From an uncultured Lewinella sp. (GTDB taxonomy: Bacteria > Bacteroidota > Bacteroidia > Chitinophagales > Saprospiraceae), in contig CALMYQ010000122.1 of NCBI GenBank assembly GCA_937873655.1, forward strand, positions 1 through 64,000: a stretch of DNA of 64,000 nucleotides. Reading direction: 5' to 3'. Shown here in pieces: positions 1 to 10,400 of the stretch (the stretch's first letter is position 1; the number at the start of each line of letters is the position of its first letter). The notes beneath the pieces were generated by a model, which had not been told where the DNA came from, ran no database searches, and saw nothing but the letters and a program-made list of their open reading frames with translations. A program made the translations under genes and the position numbers.

Positions 1-55
1 AAGTCGTAAGTGGTAAGTCGTAAGTGGTAAGTCGTAAGTGGTAAGTCGTAAGTGG
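1..55. repeat. 14-bp tandem repeat at the window edge
   Basis: Almost four direct copies of the unit AAGTCGTAAGTGGT stand head to tail and probably continue beyond the left edge. No reading frame is evident. It is intergenic low-complexity DNA upstream of the PmoA-like gene. Confidence 0.9.
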
Positions 56-78
56 GCATCTACCGGGGCCCGGTCCGG

Positions 79-118
79 AGAGGCGGAATTTCCTGTTTCC
101 TCATGATCTTCCGCCTCT
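79..118. terminator. Hairpin, possible terminator of an upstream gene
   Basis: A 10-bp perfect stem (AGAGGCGGAA at 79-88 pairing with TTCCGCCTCT at 109-118) encloses a 20-nt loop. There is no good U-run on either side, so it could equally be leader structure of the gene starting at 131. Confidence 0.35.
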
Positions 119-130
119 TCCTATTTAACA

Positions 131-1231
131 TTGCAACACAACCGTTTAAGTCATTTAAAAAAGCGCCTGACATTGAATAAATCTATTATCTGTTTTTTCC
201 TGCTCACCGGGCTGGTAACCGGCTGCAAAAGCGCCCAAAAAAACACTTCATCCGCCATGGACCAGAAGGGTAAAAATGCCGTACAATTCGTAGGGAATCC
301 TGCGGAGAAAAAGGTCGACGTGCTGATCGACGGCAGCTTGTTTACCAGCTATATCTATCCGGATAATATAGCCAAACCGACGCTGTATCCGCTCATTACC
401 TCCACCGGAAAAAAGCTGACCCGCGGATTCCCGCTCGATCCGCAGCCCGGCGAGCGGTTCGACCATCCGCACCACGTCGGTTTCTGGTTGAACTACGGGG
501 ACGTCAACGGATACGATTTCTGGAACAACTCCTTCAGCGAACCCGAAAATCATAAGTTCGGCGTGATCCGCCACGAAAAGGTCGTCCGGACCGACGGCAA
601 GAAGGGGCTGCTGGAGGTCAAAGCCAAATGGGTGTCCGGCGATCAGGAAGACCTCTTGTCCGAGTCCACTCAATTTTATTTTTCAGCCTCCGGCAATACG
701 CGGCGGATCGACCGCTTTACGACCCTCACCGCCCTGACGGATGTCACCTTTAACGACAACAAGGAAGGCCTTATCGGCATCCGCGTGATCCGCGCACTGG
801 AACTGCCCTCCGGTTCACCTGAATTTTACCTCGGCGCCGACGGGAAGCCGATGAAGGAAAAGGCGGTGAACAACGAAGGCGTAACCGGCAACTACCTCAG
901 CAGCGAAGGCCTCACAGGCGGCGGCGTATGGGGAACGCGCGGCAAATGGATGTACCTGTACGGCCGCCTGGATGGCGACCCGGTCTCCCTCACCCTGATC
1001 GATCACCCCGGCAATGTCGGGTATCCCACCTATTGGCACGCCCGCGGGTACGGCTTGTTCGCAGCCAATCCGCTCGGGCAGAAAATCTTTTCGGAAGGCA
1101 GGGAAGAACTGAACTTCAGCCTGAAGAAAGGCGAGTCCGTCACCTTCCGGTACCGGCTTCTGGTACAGGGCGGCAGCGGCTTGTCAAAGGAAGAGATCGA
1201 CCGGTCTTTTGAGGAATTTTCCGAAAAATAA
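131..1231 (+). CDS. PmoA-like (DUF6807) lipoprotein
   Basis: Secreted lipoprotein of the family annotated as 'methane oxygenase PmoA' (DUF6807), which occurs with sugar-oxidation genes in Bacteroidota and is not a real methane monooxygenase subunit. The sequence shows a hydrophobic signal segment ending in the lipobox LVTGC and family-like motifs FDHPHHVGFW near residue 115 and HARGYGLFAANPLG near residue 305. The start is uncertain: TTG at 131 gives a long basic n-region, while TTG at 173 gives a more normal signal peptide beginning MNKSIICFF. The next gene starts 12 bp downstream, so the two are likely co-transcribed. The exact reaction is unknown. Family assignment is fairly sure; function is not. 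Confidence 0.8.
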   Translation: MQHNRLSHLKKRLTLNKSIICFFLLTGLVTGCKSAQKNTSSAMDQKGKNAVQFVGNPAEKKVDVLIDGSLFTSYIYPDNIAKPTLYPLITSTGKKLTRGFPLDPQPGERFDHPHHVGFWLNYGDVNGYDFWNNSFSEPENHKFGVIRHEKVVRTDGKKGLLEVKAKWVSGDQEDLLSESTQFYFSASGNTRRIDRFTTLTALTDVTFNDNKEGLIGIRVIRALELPSGSPEFYLGADGKPMKEKAVNNEGVTGNYLSSEGLTGGGVWGTRGKWMYLYGRLDGDPVSLTLIDHPGNVGYPTYWHARGYGLFAANPLGQKIFSEGREELNFSLKKGESVTFRYRLLVQGGSGLSKEEIDRSFEEFSEK

Positions 1232-1243
1232 AGATATCCGATA

Positions 1244-1852
1244 ATGAGCATCCGCCTCCTGTTCTTACTGTCCATATTCAGCCTGTCCACCCTTTCAGCC
1301 CAGGAAAAGGCCCCGAAGTTGCGGTCCATTTTCAACGGCAAAAACCTGAAAGGATGGGCCGTCCCCGATAACAATATCTGGTGGACGGTATCTGACGGCG
1401 TTTTGTCGGTCAGGAACGATGAAAAACTGACCGGCTCCATCCTCTGGACAAAGAAATCATTCAAAGATTTTGTTGTTCAGCTGGATTTCAAGTTCGGCGA
1501 CGGCACCGTGGATTCCGGCATATTCATGCGCGGCGACGGTGAAGACGCACCGCAGGTCCAGATCGGCATTTCCGGCTCCTTGAAGCGCGACATGACGGCC
1601 TCGCCTTATGTGCCGGGCAAAGGCTATCCCGTGGAAGCCGAAAGGGTAAAGGAATTGCTGAAGCCCGACGACTGGAACACCCTCCGCGCCGAAGCCAAAG
1701 GCAATGTCTACACCGCCTGGCTGAACGGCGAAAAGGTCATGACCTACACCCTTGAAAACGCCAGGCTGGAAGGCCCCGTCGGCCTGCAATTGCATCCCGG
1801 CAAGGAAATGTCCATTGATTTCAGAAACATCCGAATGGCGAAACGCCCGTGA
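1244..1852 (+). CDS. DUF1080 (3-keto-disaccharide hydrolase-type) secreted protein
   Basis: Single-domain DUF1080 protein of 202 residues with a cleavable signal peptide (about residues 1-19, ending LSAQ). Family signatures visible are FNGKNLKGW near the start, SGIFMRGDG in the middle and GPVGLQLHPGKEMSIDFRNI at the end, a concanavalin-like jelly-roll pattern. Members of this family hydrolyse or eliminate glycosides already oxidised at C3. It lies 12 bp after the PmoA-like gene and converges on a GMC oxidoreductase cluster, which fits a role in cleaving 3-keto-glycosides outside the cytoplasm (inference). Family assignment is confident; substrate is unknown. Confidence 0.85.
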   Translation: MSIRLLFLLSIFSLSTLSAQEKAPKLRSIFNGKNLKGWAVPDNNIWWTVSDGVLSVRNDEKLTGSILWTKKSFKDFVVQLDFKFGDGTVDSGIFMRGDGEDAPQVQIGISGSLKRDMTASPYVPGKGYPVEAERVKELLKPDDWNTLRAEAKGNVYTAWLNGEKVMTYTLENARLEGPVGLQLHPGKEMSIDFRNIRMAKRP

Positions 1853-1957
1853 AATTAATTCAATTTCGAGATTTTTCGATTGCTTCGATCCGGGGCTGCC
1901 GTTTGGTCAGGAGAATCGAGTCATTCGAACTAATCGATATCATCCTCACAATTAATT

Positions 1958-3670
1958 TCACAACTCCCCCGCGTTCACCTGCCGATGGAAATAATCCACC
2001 GCCCGGGCCGTCAGCGCCATATAGGTGATGCTCGGGTTCTGGGTTCCGGAACTGGTCATGCAGGCGCCGTCCGTGACAAAAACATTGGGGACCTCGTGCA
2101 GTTGGTTCCATTTGTTGAGGACGCTGGTTTTGGGGTCTTTCCCCATGCGGGCAGTTCCCATTTCGTGGATGCAGGCGCCCGGCGCTGTCGCGTCGTTGCG
2201 GAATTCAATGTCCTTGCAACCGGCAGCTTCCAGCATTTCAATGGCGCATTGTACACCGTCCTCGCGCATGTTCATTTCGTTCTCCCGTAATTTGGCGTCA
2301 AAAGTGATGACCGGCAGGCCGTTTTTGTCTTTTTTATCAAAATTGAGGAACATCCGGTTTTCGTGGTACGGCAGGAGTTCGCCGAAGCAGGTCATCCCGA
2401 TCCGGTAGGGACCCGGTTTGAAAATGGTGGACTTCAGCTCCTCTCCGATCGCGCCTTCGGGGGCATTTGGTCCGCGCGTAGCCGACCCCTGATAACCGAA
2501 CCCGCGGAGATAATCCTTCCGGCGGGTGGCTTCATCGATATTCCTGAACCTGGGGATATAGAATCCGACGGGCTTGCGGCCTTTATAATAGGTATCTTCC
2601 AAACCGGGCAGTACGCCGGAAGCGCCCATGCCGTAATGATGATCCATCAGGTTATGGCCCAATTCGCCGCTGCTGTTGCCCAGTCCGTCGGGGAAAGCCT
2701 CCGAACGGCTGTTGAGCAGGATTGCGGTGGTGCCTATCGTGCTGGCGTTGCAAAAGATCACGCGGGCAAAAAATTCGATTTCTTCGCCGGTCTCAGCGTC
2801 TTTGATCCGAACACCGCTTGCTTTTCCCGACTGCCGGTCAAAAACGATCTCATGCACCACGCTGTTGGGCCGGATGGTCAGATTGCCCGTTGATTCCGCT
2901 ACCGGCAGCGTAGCCGACAAACTGCTGAAGTAAGCGCCGTAAGGACACCCGCGCCAGCAGCGGTCGCGGGCCTGGCATTGTCCGCGCGTTCCCTTATGCA
3001 CTTCCGGGTTATACACCGACAAATTGGCCACGCGGCCCGGCGTAACCACGCGTTCCGGATATGCCTTGGCCACCATCTCACGCATATGCTGCTCGGCGCA
3101 ATTCAACGGGAACGGAGGCAGGAACTTCCCGTCAGGCACCTGTTTGAGGCCTTCTTTTTGGCCGCTCACCCCGACAAAGGTCTCGACGTAATCGTACCAG
3201 GGTTCAATGTCCTTGTACCGTATGGGCCAGTCGACGCCGATCCCTTCCCGTGCATTGGCTTCATAATCGATATCGCTCCACCGGTAACAATGGCGCCCCC
3301 ACATAATGGACCGTCCGCCCACATGGTGCCCGCGAATCCAGTCGAAGCGCTCAATTTCATCATACGGATATTCGTCGTCCTTGTTGATGAATTGCTTGTG
3401 GTCTTCGCGCACCCACCAACCCAGGCGATTCTGTTTGAAATAGTGTTTGGCGATCTCTTCAGCAGTCACCATATTCTGGTTGGGGATATCCCAGGGGTCC
3501 ATGCCCGCAGTCGGGTATTCGCCGTGTCTGACCATGCGGCCCCGCTCCAAAACAAGGGTTTTATACCCTTTCGTGCACAACTCCATGGCAGCAAATCCGC
3601 CGCTGATCCCCGAACCGATGACAATGGCGTCAAAGGTGACTTCATTTTGTCCTTGCATATTGAAATTCAT
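1958..3670 (-). CDS. GMC family FAD-dependent oxidoreductase
   Basis: Flavoenzyme of the glucose-methanol-choline family, here of the type that works with a small 'gluconate 2-dehydrogenase subunit 3' to oxidise sugars or sugar acids at the periplasmic face. The N-terminus carries the FAD Rossmann motif GSGISGG (residues 19-25) followed by VLERG. The C-terminal GMC domain has HEMGTARMG and the closing FVTDGACM-PSITYMALTARA block. Its ATG overlaps the stop codon of the upstream small-subunit gene (ATGA at 3670-3667), implying translational coupling. No signal peptide of its own is visible, so export with the Tat-signal-bearing small subunit is plausible (inference). Substrate is not readable. 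Confidence 0.9.
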   Translation of the reverse strand: MNFNMQGQNEVTFDAIVIGSGISGGFAAMELCTKGYKTLVLERGRMVRHGEYPTAGMDPWDIPNQNMVTAEEIAKHYFKQNRLGWWVREDHKQFINKDDEYPYDEIERFDWIRGHHVGGRSIMWGRHCYRWSDIDYEANAREGIGVDWPIRYKDIEPWYDYVETFVGVSGQKEGLKQVPDGKFLPPFPLNCAEQHMREMVAKAYPERVVTPGRVANLSVYNPEVHKGTRGQCQARDRCWRGCPYGAYFSSLSATLPVAESTGNLTIRPNSVVHEIVFDRQSGKASGVRIKDAETGEEIEFFARVIFCNASTIGTTAILLNSRSEAFPDGLGNSSGELGHNLMDHHYGMGASGVLPGLEDTYYKGRKPVGFYIPRFRNIDEATRRKDYLRGFGYQGSATRGPNAPEGAIGEELKSTIFKPGPYRIGMTCFGELLPYHENRMFLNFDKKDKNGLPVITFDAKLRENEMNMREDGVQCAIEMLEAAGCKDIEFRNDATAPGACIHEMGTARMGKDPKTSVLNKWNQLHEVPNVFVTDGACMTSSGTQNPSITYMALTARAVDYFHRQVNAGEL

Positions 3671-4233
3671 AGCGCCCAGGCTTTGCCGCCCGCCTGCTCT
3701 ACAGTGATGCAGGGTTCGTACGATCCGGGTACGGGCAGATAGGTTAAGAAATGGGTACCGACTGCTTCTGAGGTCAGGTAATACGCGATGACTTGCTGCT
3801 TGAAATCCAGGAATGCCTGTCTTACCCCGCTTAAAGCTTCATTGTTAAAAAGGTCAAGCGTTTTCAGCAGTTCCGTCTTTTTGTCGGCGGGAAGGTCCCT
3901 GAAGCCGGATTGGTCCAGATAGCCTGCCAGCGCCGTAAAACCGCTTCGGTAAGCCGCCTGATCCGCTTCGACGTATACCGAGCCCACCATATGATCGATC
4001 ATGTGGTGCACACCTGCTTCGGAGGCGGAAGGACTGTCCGTTTTGGGCAGGATGAGGTCGGCCAGTTCCCGGACCAGGTCAAATTCTTCGGGTTTGAAAA
4101 ATTCCAGTGTCCCGGTTTCAGCCCCCGCGGCGGTATCCGTCCGGCAGCCGGTCAGAAGCGAGCTGACGAGCGGACCGGCCACAGCCGCGCCTGTTGCCAG
4201 GGCGGTATACCTTAAAATTTCCCGTCTGTTCAT
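3667..4233 (-). CDS. Gluconate 2-dehydrogenase subunit 3-like protein (Tat signal)
   Basis: Small partner subunit of GMC dehydrogenases. The start chosen is the ATG at 4233 (MNRREILRYTAL), because it gives a clean Tat-like signal with RR at residues 3-4 and a hydrophobic stretch ending LLTGC; an in-frame ATG at 4257 would add eight residues. The body shows the family pattern ELADLILPKTDSPSASEAGV and a later FLTYLPVPGSYEP motif. The Cys after LLTG could be a lipobox, so it may be a Tat-exported lipoprotein. Its stop overlaps the start of the GMC subunit by four bases, so the pair is made as a unit. Confidence 0.85.
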   Translation of the reverse strand: MNRREILRYTALATGAAVAGPLVSSLLTGCRTDTAAGAETGTLEFFKPEEFDLVRELADLILPKTDSPSASEAGVHHMIDHMVGSVYVEADQAAYRSGFTALAGYLDQSGFRDLPADKKTELLKTLDLFNNEALSGVRQAFLDFKQQVIAYYLTSEAVGTHFLTYLPVPGSYEPCITVEQAGGKAWAL

Positions 4234-4269
4234 GATAAATAGGATATGAATGTGCAATCAAAATCAGCT

Positions 4270-5571
4270 TCAGGACAACTTGTAGGGTTTCCTGTATTTT
4301 TTGGAACGCAACTTGTTGGCGGCGCCGTCCCCCTTGAATTTCTCCTTGACCGGGTCCCAGGTCAGGGTGCGGCCCAGCCGGTAGGCGATATTGCCGAGGT
4401 GACAAACCGCGGCCGAGCGATGTCCGATCTCTGCATCGCAGATGGGGCGGGTGCCGTTCCTGGCGGCATTCACCCAATCCATATAGTGGTCTTCGCTCTT
4501 GTACAGGTGGGTTTCTCCGTCCTTGATGGTGGCTGTAACGATATTCTCCGGTTTGGAATCGAGGTACTGGCGGCTGATATCGAGCGTACCGCCGGTACCT
4601 ATAAACCGGACACCCCAACCGCGGTCAAATTCCTCATGCACCATTTCTACTCCGTTCGCATAAATCATCCGGACGCCCCTGAGCGCTGCCGGGTCTTTCG
4701 GCGGGATGAGTTCCACCGGTCCGCTGTCGTCCATACCCAGGCCCCATTGAGCGATATCAAACATATGGGCGCCCCAATCCGCCAGGATGCCGCCGCCGAA
4801 TTCGCGATACCACCGCCACCTCGGAAAAATATCCTCCTCAACGGGTGGGGAAAGTATGGCATTGAAAGGCCTCATTTCGGCCGGGCCGACCCAACGATCC
4901 CAATCGAGATGGGCAGGCTGCGGTTCGGCCGGGAGGTCGCAAGGCCGGGCCGGGTCACCGACGCTGACGAGTACCTTCGTGATCTCACCCACGTATCCGT
5001 TGCGAACCAGCTCACAGGCTTTCCTGAAATTGTCGTTGGACCGTTGCATGCTGCCGGTCTGCAGCACTTTGTTGTTTTTCCTGGCTGCATCAACCATCGC
5101 CCTGCCCTCTTCCAGGGTATGCGACAGCGGTTTTTCGCAATACACGTGTTTCCCGGCATTCAATGCAGCAATCGCCGGTGCGGCGTGCCAATGATCGGGC
5201 GTTGCTACCACAATCCCGTCGATGCCTTCGCGGTCTACTATTTGAAGGTAATCCCCTGTAGTGAACAGTCCCTTGTAATCGGTCATGCCCTGGACAGCCG
5301 CATATTTTTCACCGACGATCTTCCCGAACAAGGCCAGCTTTTGCTGTTCCACATCGCAGGCCCCCACGATCTGCACGGCCGGCAATTGGGTGAACCGATT
5401 GGCCAGGCCTCGTCCCTGCTTGCCGGTCCCGACAAAAGCAATGGTGAATTTATCGCTGGGCGGCGTAAAGCCCTTCCCCAGAACAAAGCGGGGAACAATG
5501 GTGAAGGCGCCCACGGTCAGGGCGGCCTTCCGGATGAATTTCCTGCGGGAAGCTGCGGTCGGAGGAGTCAT
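4270..5571 (-). CDS. Gfo/Idh/MocA family oxidoreductase with Tat signal
   Basis: NAD(P)-dependent sugar oxidoreductase of the Gfo/Idh/MocA family, exported by Tat. The N-terminus SRRKFIRKA (residues 8-16) precedes a hydrophobic segment and then the dinucleotide fold IAFVGTGKQGRG (about 44-55). The family motif CEKPLSHT with the catalytic-site lysine is present, as is the C-terminal DWVNAARNGTRP block typical of Bacteroidota/Planctomycetota secreted members. Exported members usually keep a tightly bound cofactor. It sits 36 bp upstream of the GMC small subunit and likely belongs to the same operon. Together with DUF1080 this suggests C3-oxidation chemistry on glycosides (inference). Confidence 0.9.
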   Translation of the reverse strand: MTPPTAASRRKFIRKAALTVGAFTIVPRFVLGKGFTPPSDKFTIAFVGTGKQGRGLANRFTQLPAVQIVGACDVEQQKLALFGKIVGEKYAAVQGMTDYKGLFTTGDYLQIVDREGIDGIVVATPDHWHAAPAIAALNAGKHVYCEKPLSHTLEEGRAMVDAARKNNKVLQTGSMQRSNDNFRKACELVRNGYVGEITKVLVSVGDPARPCDLPAEPQPAHLDWDRWVGPAEMRPFNAILSPPVEEDIFPRWRWYREFGGGILADWGAHMFDIAQWGLGMDDSGPVELIPPKDPAALRGVRMIYANGVEMVHEEFDRGWGVRFIGTGGTLDISRQYLDSKPENIVTATIKDGETHLYKSEDHYMDWVNAARNGTRPICDAEIGHRSAAVCHLGNIAYRLGRTLTWDPVKEKFKGDGAANKLRSKKYRKPYKLS

Positions 5572-5711
5572 GTTGTTGGTTTTCGTAGAATAGGATTGAA
5601 GGTAGAAATATTCAGCGTAACTTGGAGGTTGAAACTCAAAAAAAAGCGAAAGAAATGCCGATCACTTATGATATAGAAACCGATGGCCTTTCCTGATCAC
5701 AGCTTCTTTCC

Positions 5712-7220
5712 TTACGACAAAATATCCTTCACCACCTTCCCGTGCACATCCGTCAGCCGGAACCTGCGACCCTGGTATTTAAAGGTCAGCCGCTCATGGT
5801 CAATGCCCAGCAGGTGCATCAGCGTAGCCTGAAAATCATGCACATGGACGCCGTCCCGGATGACGTTATACCCCAGCGGATCCGTTTCACCATAGACCAG
5901 GCCCGGTTTTACGCCGCCACCGGCCATCCACATGGTAAAACACCCGGGGTGGTGATCGCGGCCGTAATTGTCCTTGGTCAGCCGGCCCTGGGAAAAGCTC
6001 GTCCGACCGAATTCTCCTCCCCAGATCACCAACGTATCTTCCAGTAAACCGCGTTGTTTAAGGTCTCGGAGGAGCGCGGCCGTAGCCTGGTCGGTGTCTT
6101 TAGCCTGCCTGCTGATGCCGGAAGGCAACCCGCCGTGCTGATCCCAACCCATATGGTACAACTGGATAAACCGGACGTCGCGCTCTGCCAGTCGGCGAGC
6201 CAGCAGGCAATTAGCGGCATACGTTCCCGGCTTGCGGGCATCTTCGCCGTACATTTCATAGATATAATCGGGCTCACCACTGGTATCCACCGCTTCCGGA
6301 ACGGCCATTTGCATGCGGTAGGCCATTTCATACTGGTGTATCTTCGATTGGATATCGGGGTCTCCATACAGGTCCTGCTGGTGATTGTTCATTTCCCGGA
6401 TAAAATCCAGGGATTCCCGCCGATCTTCCGGGTGGATGCCGTAAGGATTATTGAGATACAACACGGGGTCTTTACCCGATCGAAATTGCACCCCCTGGTG
6501 ATGCGACGGCAAAAAACCGGCTCCCCAGGCCGAAGAATTGAGTGGCTGGGCGCCTCCGCCTTTTGAGATCAGCACCACAAAGGCAGGCAAATTCTCATTC
6601 TCGCTGCCCAATCCGTAATTCAACCAGGCGCCGATGGAGGGCCGCCCGGTTTGCTGCGACCCGGTCTGCACAAACATCACTGCCGGTTCGTGGTTGATCG
6701 CATCGGTGTACATCGATTTGATGATGCACATTTCATCCACCACCCGGGCCGTATGCGGCAACAATTCGCTCACCCAGGCGCCGGATCTTCCGTACTGCCT
6801 GAAATCAAAAATAGACTGCACAAGGGGAAATGAGGATTGGTTGGCCACCATCCCGGAATTGCGCTGGGTCGAGCGGATGGAATCCGGTATTTCCCTGCCA
6901 TGCCATTTGGCCAGTTCGGGCTTGTAATCGAACAATTCGATCTGTGAGGGGCCGCCGCTTTGGAACAGGTAAATCACCCGCCTGGCCCGTGCCGGAAAAT
7001 GCGGCAAGCCAGGCCCCGCCGGGTCGAACTGCCCCACCCCGTCACCTGCCGTACCGGCCGGCAACGGGAACAACAACTGGGACAATGCCAGCGTACCGAA
7101 CCCCATGGCGGTCCTCTTCAGGAATTCCCTGCGGGATTGAAAAGCGATCTGGTCCTTTAATTCATCCATCTTCATTAAGTATTGGTCAAAAATCAACTCC
7201 CCCTCTTTTTGCTCAGTCAC
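5712..7220 (-). CDS. DUF1501 domain protein (sulfatase-like fold)
   Basis: DUF1501 proteins resemble the alkaline phosphatase/sulfatase superfamily and are almost always encoded beside DUF1549/DUF1553 proteins, as here. Visible motifs are a twin-arginine-like RREFLKRTAMGFG (residues ~30-42), IYLFQSGGPSQIELFDYKPEL, DQHGGLPSGI and the metal-site-like GGEFGRTSFSQG with GRDHHPGCFTMWMAGGG. Internal ATGs at 7175 and 7169 give a more usual Tat start (MDELKDQIAFQSRR) than the ATG at 7220. It lies 212 bp after the DUF1553 gene, with a dispersed repeat between them. The biochemical activity of the pair is not established. Confidence 0.88.
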   Translation of the reverse strand: MTEQKEGELIFDQYLMKMDELKDQIAFQSRREFLKRTAMGFGTLALSQLLFPLPAGTAGDGVGQFDPAGPGLPHFPARARRVIYLFQSGGPSQIELFDYKPELAKWHGREIPDSIRSTQRNSGMVANQSSFPLVQSIFDFRQYGRSGAWVSELLPHTARVVDEMCIIKSMYTDAINHEPAVMFVQTGSQQTGRPSIGAWLNYGLGSENENLPAFVVLISKGGGAQPLNSSAWGAGFLPSHHQGVQFRSGKDPVLYLNNPYGIHPEDRRESLDFIREMNNHQQDLYGDPDIQSKIHQYEMAYRMQMAVPEAVDTSGEPDYIYEMYGEDARKPGTYAANCLLARRLAERDVRFIQLYHMGWDQHGGLPSGISRQAKDTDQATAALLRDLKQRGLLEDTLVIWGGEFGRTSFSQGRLTKDNYGRDHHPGCFTMWMAGGGVKPGLVYGETDPLGYNVIRDGVHVHDFQATLMHLLGIDHERLTFKYQGRRFRLTDVHGKVVKDILS

Positions 7221-7336
7221 TTGATTTTAACAATTTCATTATCAATTATTTATATCTTATTTTAAAAAAATGAAATCGGAAAAAACTATTTGCCCGTTGC
7301 TAAATTATTCCCATTCTGCAAAGTCAAGCCCTCAGC

Positions 7337-7432
7337 GCTCCATCCGCCATAGCCTCCGGCGAAGGCGGGCTCCCTGTGCTGAGCGAAGTCGAATTTATGC
7401 AGAGCGCAGTCGAGGCAGCATCACCCCCTCTC
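7337..7432. repeat. Dispersed intergenic repeat, copy 1
   Basis: The segment fills the gap between the DUF1553 and DUF1501 genes. Its bases 7366-7426 are identical to 29163-29223 (61 bp, containing GAGCGAAGTCGAATTTATG), and it starts with a GCCTCCGGCGAAGGCGGGC block shared in degenerate form with copies at 21330, 29085 and 52112. It ends at the stop codon of the DUF1553 gene. Confidence 0.85.
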
Positions 7433-10400
7433 TCACCGAAAGATCGTACCTTCATAAGTATTCATCAAACTGTTGGCCACTGAACTCAGGGCAACCACGG
7501 CAGCCTGCGGCAAGTCCGGATCAAGGGGCGTTTCGCCGGTCTCAAGATAGGCCAGAGCATCTGCCGGATTCGCTTCATACTTTTTCTTTTCGGATGCGTA
7601 ATAGGTTCTCATCAGGTCCATTTCCTTCACATCCGGCCGGCGACCAAGGACCAGGCGAAAAACCCGGGTCAGCCGGACATCGTCATCATTGCCTGTATTC
7701 CGGATAACGCCTTCAGCCAACACCCGGCACGCTTCCTGGTATTGCGGATCGTTGAGCAACACCAGCGCCTGCAATGGCGTATTCGTCGCCCGGCGACGGA
7801 CTGCGCATACATCCCGGTCCCCGACATCAAAAATGACCATGGAAGGCGGCGGCGAGGTCCTTTTCCAAATGGTATAAATGCTCCGCCGGTACAGGCCTTC
7901 ACCCGGTTCCTGCAGGTACTTATACCGCCATGATTTATTGGAAAGTTCGTCCCACAGCCCCTCCGGCTGATAGGGATACACACTTGGTCCGCCTTGCCTC
8001 CTGACCAACAGGCCGCTGATGGCCAGAGCATTGTCCCGGATCATCTCGGCCGGCAGCCTGAACCGGGGCCCGCGAGCAAGCAACCGGTTCTCGGGATCAA
8101 ATGCCTGCAAGGCGGGGGTGATGGCGGAGTTTTGCCGGTAGGTTGCAGATGTGACGATCAGCTTGTGAAGGGCTTTCAGGTCCCAGTCCGATTCCATGAA
8201 CCAGACCGCGAGCCAGTCCAACAACTCGGGGTGCGAGGGCAGTTCGCCCTGATTGCCGAAGTCTTCCGAGGTTTTGACAATGCCTTTGCCGAAATGCAGC
8301 TGCCAGATCCGGTTAACGATCACCCGGGCCGTCAGCGGATGCCGCGGATCGAAAAGCCAGTCAGCCAGCCCCAGCCGGTTGGCCGGCAGATTATCCGGGA
8401 AGGGAAAGACCCTGGATGGAACGCCCGGCGATACTTCCTTTCCCGGAGCGTCGTAATTTCCCCGGTTGAGCACAAAAGTGGGCCGCGGTTCGGGCAAGTC
8501 GCCCATGACCATGATCTCCGGGATAGCATCGTACAGTGTATTGGCCTTCTGTCTGGCGAGGTGAAGGTTATCCAGCTGGGCGCGGACGGTACCGTCCACC
8601 CGGGCGACGTATGCTGCCCTGAGCTGTCCGGCCGTCGCCGGATCCTGAAGGCCTGCAAGCCGTTCCTGCGTCAATTCGGGATCAAACAGGTATTCCACTT
8701 CAATGGGCGTCAAAGCCGTTTTGAAGATCCGGACCTCGTCAATGCCGCCGTTCTTGAACGCTTTGATCTTATCCCGCTGACCGAAAGTAAACCCGTTGAA
8801 GCCGTAGGTGTGAATATCGGGTTTGAAAAGGATGCCTTTGTACAGATGATCCAGGTCGGATTCAACCGGCGCCGGTTTTCCATCGACAAAAAGATGAAGC
8901 CCGGCCGCCCTGCTGGATCCGTCGTAAGTGATCGTCACCTTGCTCCATTTCCGGATGGGAAGGGGGTCCGTTGCGGTAATCTGGAGGGCGTTTTGCGGCC
9001 AGGAATGCGCCAGGATAAAAGTGGGACGATTGCGATTGAGGTGCAGGGAATACCCCTTGAATCCAAGTCGCAGTTCCTCGCTGTGCTGAAAGATCCCGGC
9101 CTCTTCGTATAGCGTATCCGGATACAGCCAAAGGTCAACCGAAAAGGGTTCGGTCCGCTCAAACCAACCGTCCTTTTCCGCCAGGCGGCCGCTGCTGAGG
9201 TCCGTCACAAAAAAAGCATTCCCCCGTGCGCCCGGTTTTAATACGGGATTATTGAGGTAAGCGAATTTGCCTTTCTTAACGCGATCCGGACTTTCAGCGC
9301 GCTCTCCGGCAACATGCACCAATTGATCGAAAGGATACCAGGCGACCTGGTTTTGGTCCAGCCACTTTTGCAAGACCCGACCGGAAAAACCGCCCTTAGC
9401 CCGCCATTTGTCAAAGCCGGATTCCGCAGCCCCGGCGGACTGCCGGTAAGCGGTTTCCTGGTCCTGAACCAGTTTATCGATCAGTTTGCGCCGGGCTTCC
9501 ACCTCGTCATCGGTCAGCAGCAAGGCCGGCCCGGGGGTTTGATCGGGGCCGTAAACGGCATGGCCGAATTCACTGGTGCTGTTGAAAAAAGCAAAGAGTT
9601 GAAAATACTCCTCCTGGCTGACCGGGTCGTACTTGTGGTCGTGGCAACGGGCGCATTCCAGGCTCATGCCCATAACGGCTTTGCCCAGGGTATTGGTCCG
9701 GTCGGCTACATATTCCACCCGAAACTCCTCAAAAACGATACCCGCTTCCGAATTCCGTTTATGAAGCCGGTTGAAAGCCGTTGCCAGCACCTGATCTTTG
9801 GTGGCGTTGGGCAACAGATCGCCGGCCAGTTGCCAGGTGATGAAATCCCGGTAGGACATATTTTGGTTGAACGCCTTGATCACCCAATCCCGCCAGGGAC
9901 TGAACTGGCGGTGCTTATCGTCGAGGTAGCCGTCGCTGTCGGCGTACCGGGCCACATCCAGCCAATAGGCCGCCATACGCTCTCCGTAGGCCGGGGATGC
10001 GAGCAGCCGGTCTACCAGCTTTTCGTACGCATCCGGGCTGTCGTCTGTTACGAAGGCGTCGACCTCCTCCAGCGTGGGCGGCAATCCGGTCAGGTCGAAA
10101 CTGAGCCGCCGGATCAGGGTCTCCCGGTCGGCTTCCGGAGCGGGGTGTTGCCCTTCCTTTTCCAGCCTCGCCGCAACAAAGGCGTCTATCGGGTTGCGCA
10201 CCCAATCCCGGTTCTTTACCGCCGGGACACCGGGTTTGACGGGCGGGATAAAGGACCAGTGCGGGCGGTATTCGGCGCCCTGCTCGATCCACTTTTTCAG
10301 CACCTGAATTTCATATGGAGACAGGTTGAGGTTGGATTCCGGCGGCGGCATCAACCGGTCCGGATCTGTCGATATGATCCGCCGGTACACCTCGCTTTTG

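Noticed and set aside
1850..1960. Long-range inverted repeat GTGAAATTAAT / ATTAATTTCAC between convergent genes
   Set aside because: The arms are AT-rich, contain the stop codons and are about 90 bp apart; likely coincidence.
4246..5676. 476-codon frame antisense to the Gfo/Idh gene
   Set aside because: Shadow of a GC-rich real gene; it has no domain motif, while the opposite strand has a full Gfo/Idh protein with Tat signal.
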